From UBA3103 sp002365855 (GTDB lineage Bacteria; Bacillota; Desulfotomaculia; Desulfotomaculales; Pelotomaculaceae): a stretch of DNA of 10,952 nucleotides. The DNA lies in contig DAOURR010000068.1 in the NCBI GenBank assembly GCA_030627625.1, positions 1 to 10,952 of the forward strand, written 5' to 3'. A model generated the notes under the pieces. It was given only the letters and a program-made list of their open reading frames with translations, was not told where the DNA came from and searched no databases. A program made the translations under genes and the position numbers. Within the stretch, counting starts at the first letter, position 1; each line of letters begins with the position of its first letter. This document shows, piece by piece, positions 5,595 to 10,952 of the stretch.

Positions 5595-5620
5595 TAAAAG
5601 ACCCGGCTCTTTCCGCCGGG
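5595..5620 (-). terminator. Rho-independent terminator of asnS
   Basis: On the minus strand CCCGGC (5620-5615) pairs with GCCGGG (5607-5602) around a 7-base loop and is followed by TCTTTTATTGG. It lies 22 bases after the asnS stop and separates asnS from the LysM gene. Confidence 0.85.
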
Positions 5621-5641
5621 CATTAGTATTACCGTCATATT

Positions 5642-6934
5642 TTAAGGACACATTCGATACAGCATTCTTGGAAAAGGTATGGCCTCTCGAACGTGGTCAA
5701 TACCGCTTACCCAGGCCAAAAGCCTTTCCAGCCCAAGTCCAAAGCCTGAATGCGGAACACTGCCGTATCTCCTCAAATCAAGATACCATTCAAAATCTTC
5801 GAGAGGCAGCTTGTGTAGCAACAGCCTTTCTTTTAATATTTCTAAATCCTCGATACGCTGACCGCCACCTATTATTTCACCGTATCCTTCCGGTGCCAGC
5901 AGGTCTGCGCCAAGGACTACTTCCGGGTTTTCCTCATCACATTTCATATAGAAGGCCTTTATCCCCGCAGGAAACCTGTGGATGAAAACAGGCAGATCAA
6001 AGTTCCGTGAAATGATTGTTTCATCAAAAGCTCCAAAATCATCTCCCCACTTGAAATCAACGCCCCTGCCCTTTAGAAAGTCAACCGCTTCGGTATAAGA
6101 CATGCGGGGAAAGGGAGGAGCAACGTTAGCCAAAGTGGATGGATCACGCTGTAGAAGATCAAGGTCTCTTTTGTTTTTTTCTAAAACCTGCTGGACTAAA
6201 AAGCTTATCAGTTCCTCCTGGAGCCTGATATTCTCTTCAAATTCTATAAATGCCGCCTCAGCTTCCAACATCCAAAATTCCATCAGGTGGCGCCGGGTTT
6301 TAGACTTTTCCGCCCTGAAAGTAGGCCCAAAACTGTATACCCTGCCCAGCGCCATGGCAGTTGCCTCATTATAGAGCTGGCCGCTCTGAGACAGGTAAGC
6401 TTTTTCACCATGGTAGTCTATTTCGAATAGGTTGGTTGTGCCTTCACAGGCGGTGGGAGTGATGATGGGGGCATCAGCAAGGATAAAATCCCTGTCGTGC
6501 AAGAAATCCCTGCATGATTTCTCCAGTTCAGACCGGATCCTAATCAAGGCTGATTGACGTGGAGTCCGTAGCCAGAGATGCCTGCGTTCGGCCAGAAAAT
6601 CAACCCCGTGTTCCTTGAGGCTGATCGGATAAGGCTCAGCCAGGTGCAGGACCTTAAGACTGCTGATTTGTATTTCAAATCCTCCCGGTGACCGTGGTTC
6701 TTCTCTGGCCGTTCCCCGAATTTCCAGAGAACTTTCCTGGGTGATGTTCCGGGCTATTTTAAATATTTCTTCCCCTATTTCTTTTTTAACCACAACTCCC
6801 TGAACTAAACCGGTCCCATCCCTGACTATTAAGAAAATAATTTTGCCCGATGAGCGCATGTTATAGAGCCAGCCGCGGATGAACACCTCCTGGTCTTTAT
6901 GTTGGCCCAGGTGTTTAATTAAAACTGGTTTCAT
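5642..6934 (-). CDS. asnS: Asparaginyl-tRNA synthetase
   Basis: This class IIb synthetase charges tRNA-Asn in the cytoplasm. The 430-aa length is standard. An N-terminal OB-fold anticodon-binding domain (about 1-105) holds GWLYNMRSSGKIIFLIVRDG. Motif 1 lies around LRTPRQSALIRIRSELE. The asparaginyl-specific block EGTTNLFEIDYHGEKAYLSQ (164-183) is followed by motif 2, PTFRAEKSKTRRHLMEFWML (204-223). Motif 3 is GFGLGLERLLAW (397-408), then the AsnRS ending HVREAIPFPR. The ATG at 6934-6932 follows GAGGTGATCTAA, nearly the same initiation context as the next gene. It is followed by its own terminator. I found no T-box element in the upstream region, which leaves its control open. Confidence 0.97.
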   Translation of the reverse strand: MKPVLIKHLGQHKDQEVFIRGWLYNMRSSGKIIFLIVRDGTGLVQGVVVKKEIGEEIFKIARNITQESSLEIRGTAREEPRSPGGFEIQISSLKVLHLAEPYPISLKEHGVDFLAERRHLWLRTPRQSALIRIRSELEKSCRDFLHDRDFILADAPIITPTACEGTTNLFEIDYHGEKAYLSQSGQLYNEATAMALGRVYSFGPTFRAEKSKTRRHLMEFWMLEAEAAFIEFEENIRLQEELISFLVQQVLEKNKRDLDLLQRDPSTLANVAPPFPRMSYTEAVDFLKGRGVDFKWGDDFGAFDETIISRNFDLPVFIHRFPAGIKAFYMKCDEENPEVVLGADLLAPEGYGEIIGGGQRIEDLEILKERLLLHKLPLEDFEWYLDLRRYGSVPHSGFGLGLERLLAWVSGIDHVREAIPFPRMLYRMCP

Positions 6935-7086
6935 TTAGATCACCTCAAGGGGTTTTTATGTCCTTAGCAATAACTTTATCATATTCAGTTGCAGGAAACC
7001 TATACTTAAATTACTGCAAGTAACACCTCCATAAGAGCATTAATCCTTAAAACTGCGTTATTAAAGCGCAAGCACATTCTAAAGTT

Positions 7087-7113
7087 AAACAAAAAACGGT
7101 TCCGGAGAACCGT
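7087..7113 (-). terminator. Minus-strand terminator upstream of asnS
   Basis: ACGGTTC (7113-7107 on the minus strand) pairs with GAACCGT (7102-7096) around a 4-base loop and runs into TTTTTTGTTT. It is 205 bases downstream of the AbrB-like gene's stop and 153 bases before the asnS start, so it may end the AbrB transcript or attenuate asnS. Confidence 0.75.
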
Positions 7114-7253
7114 AATATTTAGATGCATACTTTTTTTAATGGCGGCAATGACAAGTATTTAGTTAATGATTACAGTCTTAGTTAGTCCACGCTCGATTAA
7201 AAAAGGAAACAATTTTTCCGTCTAAGAATAGTATACGCCTTCGGTTATGGAAA

Positions 7254-7283
7254 GGGGACACATCTTCTTCGAGGAATGTCACC
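7254..7283. repeat. Imperfect REP-like hairpin
   Basis: GGGGACA (7254-7260) pairs with TGTCACC (7277-7283) with one mismatch, and the intervening bases can fold further (TTCT/GGAA around TCGA). Such sequences resemble the short hairpins mobilised by IS200-like REP transposases (RAYTs), but there is no transposase here and only one copy was noticed. Confidence 0.35.
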
Positions 7284-7317
7284 AATAGAATATCCCATTG
7301 TCAGCAAGTTGAAGCAG

Positions 7318-7503
7318 CTATCCTGCCATGCAGATAGTATTCTTATTATTATCATTGGCGCCCTCTTCAATTTTTTTTAAAACCAGCAGGCCGTTTTCTA
7401 CCCTTAATAAGATATTATTGCCGTTATCAATCCCAAGTGACTTCATTATTGAGCGGGGTATGGTGACCTGCCCGCCGGGTGTGATATATGATATTTTTTT
7501 CAT
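7318..7503 (-). CDS. AbrB/SpoVT-type DNA-binding protein (orphan)
   Basis: The 61-aa product carries one AbrB/MazE-like swapped-hairpin domain in residues about 1-45: ISYITPGGQVTIPRSIMKSL followed by GNNILLRVENGLLVLKK. Proteins of this size act as transition-state regulators or as antitoxins. The tail (EEGANDNNKNTICMAG) is short and polar and could contact a partner. The ATG at 7503-7501 follows AGAGGGG with good spacing. No toxin gene (MazF, PIN or similar) follows: the next 200 bases are non-coding and end in a terminator. It is divergent from the aminotransferase gene, so regulation of that gene or itself is possible but unproven. Confidence 0.85.
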   Translation of the reverse strand: MKKISYITPGGQVTIPRSIMKSLGIDNGNNILLRVENGLLVLKKIEEGANDNNKNTICMAG

Positions 7504-7560
7504 GTCATATCCCCTCTTGTTTCTATTGTTTACGCCGGCTTTTTAATTATAAATGACCTA

Positions 7561-7590
7561 ATAATATATATCCAGGGGTTTATATTGCAA
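7561..7590 (-). promoter_or_regulatory. Candidate promoter of the AbrB-like gene
   Basis: On the minus strand TTGCAA (7590-7585), an 18-base spacer and TATTAT (7566-7561) form a fair sigma-A promoter. A 16-base spacing to TATATA is an alternative. The leader would be about 50 bases. Confidence 0.4.
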
Positions 7591-7615
7591 GGTTATGTCA
7601 TTCTTTGCCGCCCCC

Positions 7616-7635
7616 TGCAAAATAAGCGTTTTGCA
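7616..7635. promoter_or_regulatory. Inverted repeat upstream of the aminotransferase, possible operator
   Basis: TGCAAAA (7616-7622) and TTTTGCA (7629-7635) are perfect inverted arms six bases apart. It sits between the divergent AbrB-like and aminotransferase genes, just before the aminotransferase -35 region, a typical operator position. There is no T tract, so a terminator is unlikely. Confidence 0.35.
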
Positions 7636-7638
7636 TGT

Positions 7639-7666
7639 TTGAATATTTTTCTGGATGGTGTAAGAT
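7639..7666 (+). promoter_or_regulatory. Weak promoter candidate for the aminotransferase
   Basis: TTGAAT (7639-7644), a 16-base spacer and TAAGAT (7661-7666) each match the sigma-A consensus at four of six positions. The start would be near 7673, about 20 bases before the ribosome site. Confidence 0.3.
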
Positions 7667-7705
7667 ACCAACAGGAACATTTATAATCAGCGGGGAGTGA
7701 ATGTT

Positions 7706-8890
7706 TTGCCGATATCAAAAAAAATCAAAAACTTCCTATCAAGCGCTTCCTGGATAAGGAAAATGTTTGAAGAAGGCGAGAAGTTAAGAAAGATTTATGG
7801 TCATGATCAAGTATATGACTTTACCCTCGGAAATCCAGATGTAGAACCACCAGTAGCCTTCAAGGAAGCGCTAAAAAAACTGGCGCTTAATCCTATTCCA
7901 GGGATGCACCGTTATATGAGCAATGCCGGTTTCACAGAGACTCGCCTGGCAGTCGCAGAAGCACTTTCTAAAGAAACCGGGATCTCGTTCAGTGACAATC
8001 ATATAGTGATGACGTGCGGCGCTGGTGGAGCGTTAAATGTTGTGCTTAAAACCCTGCTTGACCAGGGTGACGAGGTAATTATCCTTTCTCCATTTTTTGT
8101 TGAATACAAATTTTATATTGACAACCACGGCGGAGTTTTCAAAGAAGTCCCCACTACTAGTGAATTTAAGCTGGATTTAAATGCTATCGAAAAAGCTATT
8201 ACTCCGCGGACAAAAGCAATAATTATTAACACGCCAAACAACCCGACCGGCGTAGTCTACGATTCTGATTCTCTTGGCGAACTTGGCAGCATACTGAAAG
8301 CCCGGGAAAAATTGGGCCAAACGGTTTATGTTTTATCGGATGAGCCTTACGCTAAAATTGTATACGGCGGCGTCACTGTACCCAGCGTTTTCAAATATAT
8401 TAAGAACAGCTTCGTCGTTACCTCTCACAGTAAAGACCTGGCTCTGCCGGGAGAACGAATCGGGTATATCGCCGTTTCACCAAAAATTGATAATTCCTCC
8501 CAGGTTGTCGAAGGACTTGTTTTTTGCAACCGCACTCTTGGCTTTGTGAACGCTCCGGCGTTGATGCAGCGCCTTGTTGCCGGCCTTCAATATGAGCAGG
8601 TAAATATCTTTGAATACCAGGAAAAAAGAGATATCCTCTGCGATCATCTTACCGGGCTTGGGTTTAAACTGATTAAGCCCCAGGGAGCTTTTTACCTGTT
8701 CCCTGCATCCCCCATACCGGATGATGTGGAGTTCGTCAAGGCTGCACAAAAGCACAATATCCTGCTTGTACCGGGCAGAGGCTTCGGAACTCCTGGTTAC
8801 TTCAGGATTGCTTATTGTATTGACAAACAGGTTATCTTAAATTCACTTCCCGCCTTTAAAGCCCTTGCCGCAGAAGTGGGATTAATTTAA
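7706..8890 (+). CDS. Class I/II pyridoxal-phosphate aminotransferase
   Basis: This fold-type I aminotransferase (394 aa) probably moves amino groups between an amino acid such as aspartate or alanine and a 2-oxo acid in the cytoplasm; the substrate cannot be read from sequence. Visible motifs (numbered from the TTG start) are FTLGNPDVEPP near the N-terminus, the cofactor-binding NTPNNPTG (about 175-182), DEPYAKIVYGG with the ring-contacting Asp (212), the Schiff-base lysine in SHSKDLALPGERIGY (Lys243) and the carboxylate-binding Arg in YFRIAYC (about 367). The frame is open from GTG at 7697, but GGGGAGTGA (7692-7700) overlaps that codon and is well placed for TTG at 7706. It is a single-gene unit ending in a strong terminator, divergent from the AbrB-like gene. 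Confidence 0.93.
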   Translation: MPISKKIKNFLSSASWIRKMFEEGEKLRKIYGHDQVYDFTLGNPDVEPPVAFKEALKKLALNPIPGMHRYMSNAGFTETRLAVAEALSKETGISFSDNHIVMTCGAGGALNVVLKTLLDQGDEVIILSPFFVEYKFYIDNHGGVFKEVPTTSEFKLDLNAIEKAITPRTKAIIINTPNNPTGVVYDSDSLGELGSILKAREKLGQTVYVLSDEPYAKIVYGGVTVPSVFKYIKNSFVVTSHSKDLALPGERIGYIAVSPKIDNSSQVVEGLVFCNRTLGFVNAPALMQRLVAGLQYEQVNIFEYQEKRDILCDHLTGLGFKLIKPQGAFYLFPASPIPDDVEFVKAAQKHNILLVPGRGFGTPGYFRIAYCIDKQVILNSLPAFKALAAEVGLI

Positions 8891-8907
8891 TAGTTACTCC
8901 ACTTGAC

Positions 8908-8952
8908 AAAAGGCGCCTTAGGCCGGGTTTTACCCGATCTAAGGCGCCTTTT
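8908..8952. terminator. Long bidirectional terminator
   Basis: AAAAGGCGCCTTAG (8908-8921) pairs perfectly with CTAAGGCGCCTTTT (8939-8952), and an inner stem CGGGT/ACCCG extends it. A/T tracts at both ends let it stop the aminotransferase on the plus strand and the DUF456 gene on the minus strand. Confidence 0.92.
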
Positions 8953-9007
8953 AGCGAACGCTATACCATGGCTATGAAATAATAGTTGTCTTGACTGAAA
9001 CTTAAGG

Positions 9008-9487
9008 TTAAAAAATAACCATAAAGAACCAGACGATCATCACTACTTCAATCGCCAGCTTTAAAACTAAACCACCCAGAAGTCCTATCATACTGCCAAT
9101 GCCCACCTGAAAAGCTTTTTCAAGAGAGCTTTTTTGGTAGAGCTCTCCTGCGACAGCACCAACAAAGGGGCCTATAATCAGCCCGAAGGGTCCCGCAAGC
9201 AACACTCCCAGCAGCCCTCCCAGGATACAGCCCCAGGCCGCCGCCTTGGAGCCGCCATACCGGTTAACCCCCCAGATGCCGGCAAGATAATCAACTAGAA
9301 ATATCAGGGCTACGGCTAAACCCTGGCCGAGGAAAAAGGTCCACGGTAGGTTGTTAAAATTAACAAACACGCCGTATATTAGCATGCCTAACCAGATTAA
9401 CGGCGCGCCCGGCAATGCGGGCAGGACCGTGCCTATAATTCCTGCGGTAAAAAAAACCACGGATATTATTATGCCTGGAATGGACAT
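9008..9487 (-). CDS. DUF456 family membrane protein
   Basis: The 159-aa protein is almost wholly hydrophobic, with four to five membrane segments rich in glycine, and matches DUF456. The family's N-terminal helix with TVLPALPGAPLIWLGMLIYG (about 20-39) is present, then DYLAGIWGVNRYGGSKAAAW (about 66-85), and the glycine-rich GPFGLIIGPFVGAVAGELYQ (about 99-118). Function is unknown; the Gly-zipper region suggests helix packing or oligomer formation in the cytoplasmic membrane. The ATG at 9487-9485 follows a G-rich ribosome site. A TATAAT stands upstream (minus strand near 9525-9520) without a clear -35. The gene is flanked by terminators on both sides, so it is monocistronic. Confidence 0.9.
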   Translation of the reverse strand: MSIPGIIISVVFFTAGIIGTVLPALPGAPLIWLGMLIYGVFVNFNNLPWTFFLGQGLAVALIFLVDYLAGIWGVNRYGGSKAAAWGCILGGLLGVLLAGPFGLIIGPFVGAVAGELYQKSSLEKAFQVGIGSMIGLLGGLVLKLAIEVVMIVWFFMVIF

Positions 9488-9529
9488 TAAGCCCCCCCCT
9501 GTTCCTTATTTATTTATAATTATACGACA

Positions 9530-9560
9530 AAATAGACCACCTTTCTGTGGTCTATTTAAA
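9530..9560. terminator. Terminator between the 69-aa gene and the DUF456 gene
   Basis: AAATAGACCAC (9530-9540) pairs perfectly with GTGGTCTATTT (9547-9557) around a 6-base loop. On the minus strand the stem is followed by a short T-rich stretch, which fits termination of the 69-aa gene whose stop is 38 bases away. Confidence 0.75.
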
Positions 9561-9594
9561 TTTTAGTAAAATTTCCTTGAACAATATCAATTAC

Positions 9595-9804
9595 CTAAAT
9601 AGCGTCGTTTGTTGCATCGTTGTCAAGATTCACGACTGTGCTGCGCCTGCGAATTACCCCCTGCATTTTCCCTGCGGCGTTTTTGATACAGTCACTGGTA
9701 GACTCACCTGTGCGCTGTCTGTAACAGCGGCTGACCTTTGACAGGGCCATAAACGCCAGCGCCGCCGCACCTACACCGGCGGCGATTCTGCGGTAAGATA
9801 ACAT
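9595..9804 (-). CDS. Small single-pass membrane protein of unknown function (69 aa)
   Basis: The ATG at 9804-9802 follows AAGGAGGG with good spacing, and the gene is closed by a terminator, so it is real. The N-terminus (MLSYRRIAAGVGAAALAFMA) forms one Ala/Gly-rich membrane helix after two arginines. The remaining 45 residues are polar and soluble, with two cysteines (one in SRCYRQRTGES, one in SDCIKNAAG) and a basic RRRS stretch before an acidic end. I do not recognise the family. It lies 95 bases downstream of cwlD in the same direction with no terminator between them. Cotranscription with the amidase, or a sigma-G-like promoter of its own, would link it to sporulation. Confidence 0.75.
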   Translation of the reverse strand: MLSYRRIAAGVGAAALAFMALSKVSRCYRQRTGESTSDCIKNAAGKMQGVIRRRSTVVNLDNDATNDAI

Positions 9805-9836
9805 ACCTAACCCTCCTTGATGTTCATCTTGGTATT

Positions 9837-9865
9837 TATCATTACCTGGCAGGCTTCAATTATTC
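9837..9865 (-). promoter_or_regulatory. Weak sigma-G-like promoter for the 69-aa gene
   Basis: On the minus strand GAATA (9865-9861), a 17-base spacer and AATGATA (9843-9837) fit the forespore sigma-G pattern (GHATR, 17-18, CATNHTA) except for the first base of the -10. The start would be about 27 bases before the ATG. Confidence 0.25.
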
Positions 9866-9899
9866 TAAAGTTTTTTCATGCGTTTCCGGTTAAAATGGC

Positions 9900-10655
9900 T
9901 TAGCGGACTCCGGCCGGCTCCGCCGCCGCACCGGACTGTGCCAGATAGCGTGCTACTCCCGCGTAGATAGACCATGCAATCTTATTCTGGTATATCTGAT
10001 CCAGCATCAGATTTTCTTCCCGGTTGTTGCTGATAAATCCTATCTCTACTATTACACTTGGCATTTTTGTCATGCGGCCGGTAAAATAATCTACCTGTTT
10101 GGCCTCACGTCCCGGGAACTCCAAGAACCGGTTCAGCTCTCGCTGAATTGAGACGGCAAGTTTTTTGCTTTCTTCGGAGCCCGGTTGTGAAAAAGTCTGC
10201 GCACCTCTCTGCCGGCCGTCCGGAAAGCTGTTACAATGAATGCTTAGAAAAATATCGGCCTGAACTCTGTTGGCCAGATCCACCCTGCGGGTCATGTCTT
10301 GTTCTTTCGCCCTGTAAAGGCTGGAGCCCGGGTCGCTCAAATCTATGTCGTTTTCCCTGGTAAGCAGCACTTCAGCTCCCGCCTGGCGTAAAATATCGGC
10401 CAGATTTTTGGAAACATCAAGAACGATTTCTTTTTCATGTATACCTTTACTGCCCAGCGCACCCGGGTCATAACCTCCATGCCCGGGATCGATGACGATA
10501 ACCCTGCCGTTCAGAACCCAGGACAGGGTAGCAATATACCGTTCTTCATACCGGTAAGTCGCAAACTTAAAGCATAGTATTAAAACGATCACGGCGACGA
10601 TTATTATTAAGGATTTTTTTTTATTCAACCGAAAAGCACGCACCAATACAGGCAA
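9900..10655 (-). CDS. cwlD: Germination-type N-acetylmuramoyl-L-alanine amidase (CwlD)
   Basis: CwlD is a zinc amidase (Amidase_3) that strips peptide side chains from muramic acid so that muramic-delta-lactam can form in spore cortex. The 251-aa product (numbering from the TTG start) has a basic N-terminus and one membrane anchor (about 14-33), then the catalytic domain. Zinc ligands are His59 in VIDPGHGGYDPGA, Glu74 in GIHEKEIVLDV and His140 in FLSIHCNS; the catalytic Glu204 is in SVIVEIGFISNN. All are intact. The frame is open from TTG at 10679, but GGAGGG lies six bases before the TTG at 10655-10653, which is preferred. Other Amidase_3 enzymes are possible, but the size, anchor and sigma-E-like promoter fit CwlD. 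Confidence 0.9.
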   Translation of the reverse strand: MPVLVRAFRLNKKKSLIIIVAVIVLILCFKFATYRYEERYIATLSWVLNGRVIVIDPGHGGYDPGALGSKGIHEKEIVLDVSKNLADILRQAGAEVLLTRENDIDLSDPGSSLYRAKEQDMTRRVDLANRVQADIFLSIHCNSFPDGRQRGAQTFSQPGSEESKKLAVSIQRELNRFLEFPGREAKQVDYFTGRMTKMPSVIVEIGFISNNREENLMLDQIYQNKIAWSIYAGVARYLAQSGAAAEPAGVR

Positions 10656-10722
10656 ATTAAACCCTCCGCCCGGCTGCAAAGGTATATTGCGTGATACTTC
10701 CTGGCAATCAATTTTCTTATAA

Positions 10723-10751
10723 GAAGTATGCTGCTATTATTAATAATATGA
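10723..10751 (-). promoter_or_regulatory. Sigma-E-like promoter for cwlD
   Basis: On the minus strand TCATATT (10751-10745) matches the sigma-E -35 KMATATT at all positions; after 14 bases CATACTTC (10730-10723) matches the -10 CATACAHT at six of eight. Transcription would start near 10716, about 60 bases before the start codon. In Bacillus subtilis cwlD is transcribed during sporulation, so the match is biologically sensible. Confidence 0.55.
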
Positions 10752-10866
10752 GCAGCTTCACAACTTAAATACCTTAAAGTCTTTTTTACCTGCCAAGCAA
10801 CTTACCCCTCCGACCCGAACTGGCTTTAGCATAGTCACATCACACTTTCGGCATAATATAAACATT

Positions 10867-10952
10867 ATGGATAAAGAAATTGTTGTGCCTGAATTATTAC
10901 AGAATAAAACAAATAGTTTTAGGCCGGATACGTTGTACGGTCCTGTCCTTGA
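10867..10952 (+). CDS. Partial gene at the right edge, possible radical SAM protein
   Basis: An ATG at 10867 opens a frame that continues to the window end without a stop (28 complete codons). It starts MDKEIVVPELLQNKTNSF and reaches RPDTLYGPVL. The phrase YGPV near the N-terminus recalls COG0731-type radical SAM proteins, where it precedes SRRLG and the cysteine motif; those parts lie outside the window, so this is only a suggestion. No Shine-Dalgarno sequence precedes the ATG. A sigma-G-like pair (GCATA 10829-10833, 18 bases, CATAATA 10852-10858) would place the transcript start almost at the ATG, giving a nearly leaderless mRNA. A competing open frame on the minus strand looks less protein-like. 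Confidence 0.45.
   Translation, partial: MDKEIVVPELLQNKTNSFRPDTLYGPVL

Larger units (their letters stand above)
6935..7317. other. Gene-free region between the AbrB-like gene and asnS
   Basis: No gene is supported in these 383 bases. The region holds a minus-strand terminator (7087-7113), an inverted repeat TTGCAG/CTGCAA about 50 bases apart at most in the asnS leader, a good isolated -10 (TATGAT, minus strand near 6980-6986) without a clear -35, and an imperfect REP-like hairpin (7254-7283). I searched for the T-box core and did not find it. Confidence 0.5.

Noticed and set aside
6935..7180. T-box riboswitch in front of asnS
   Set aside because: Aminoacyl-tRNA synthetase genes of Firmicutes often have one and a terminator is present, but I found no T-box core (AGGGTGGnACCGCG type) and the region before the start is too short on that side of the terminator.
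7277..7340. Short minus-strand peptide ending in an Arg-Cys-Val-Pro sequence
   Set aside because: It has no ribosome site and coincides with the REP-like hairpin, a known source of spurious small frames.
8505..8512. Second 0A-box octamer
   Set aside because: It lies inside the aminotransferase coding sequence and is most likely chance; it is kept as a measure of background.
10757..10952. Open minus-strand frame running in from the right edge
   Set aside because: It has no visible start, a Cys/Ser/Leu-heavy composition and it overlaps the more protein-like plus-strand frame and the cwlD promoter region.

Overview
The window looks like chromosomal DNA of an endospore-forming, probably anaerobic Firmicute of the Peptococcaceae / Pelotomaculaceae type (Pelotomaculum or Desulfotomaculum relatives). 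The basis is the gene set (germination-type cortex amidase CwlD, SpoVT/AbrB-like regulator, long-form HisG, bacterial AsnRS, DUF4912 and DUF456 proteins), strong Shine-Dalgarno sequences, frequent TTG starts and compact rho-independent terminators. This assignment is inferred from gene content. No rRNA, tRNA, CRISPR array, intact insertion sequence or prophage was seen.

Left part (1-2453): a membrane-protein gene runs off the left edge on the minus strand, diverging from lgt (lipoprotein diacylglyceryl transferase) across a 355-base AT-rich gap. Three small plus-strand units follow: an unrecognised 76-aa protein with a terminator; a 38-aa uncharged, phenylalanine-rich membrane peptide with overlapping sigma-E-like and sigma-K-like promoter matches and a strong terminator; and a UspA stress protein preceded by an 8-codon mini-ORF.

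Middle part (2465-7503): apart from one small plus-strand unit the genes lie on the minus strand: a DUF4912 protein, a solitary long-form hisG with a near-consensus sigma-A promoter, a beta-propeller/LysM fusion lacking a signal peptide, asnS, and an orphan AbrB-type regulator. Between the DUF4912 gene and hisG is a plus-strand unit of about 190 bases with its own promoter and terminator. It encodes a short basic hydrophobic peptide and/or a structured RNA.

Right part (7697-10952): a class I/II PLP aminotransferase ends at a long bidirectional terminator. Three minus-strand genes follow (DUF456 membrane protein, a 69-aa single-pass membrane protein, cwlD). A plus-strand gene, possibly a COG0731-type radical SAM protein, runs off the right edge.

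The genes are mostly single transcription units rather than one pathway operon. The most interesting thread is sporulation: cwlD has a sigma-E-like promoter, the Phe-rich peptide has sigma-E/sigma-K-like promoters, and weaker sigma-G-like and 0A-box matches occur nearby. I did not find a convincing multi-gene undescribed system; the best new candidates are the two tiny genes at 1763-1879 and 3103-3246.
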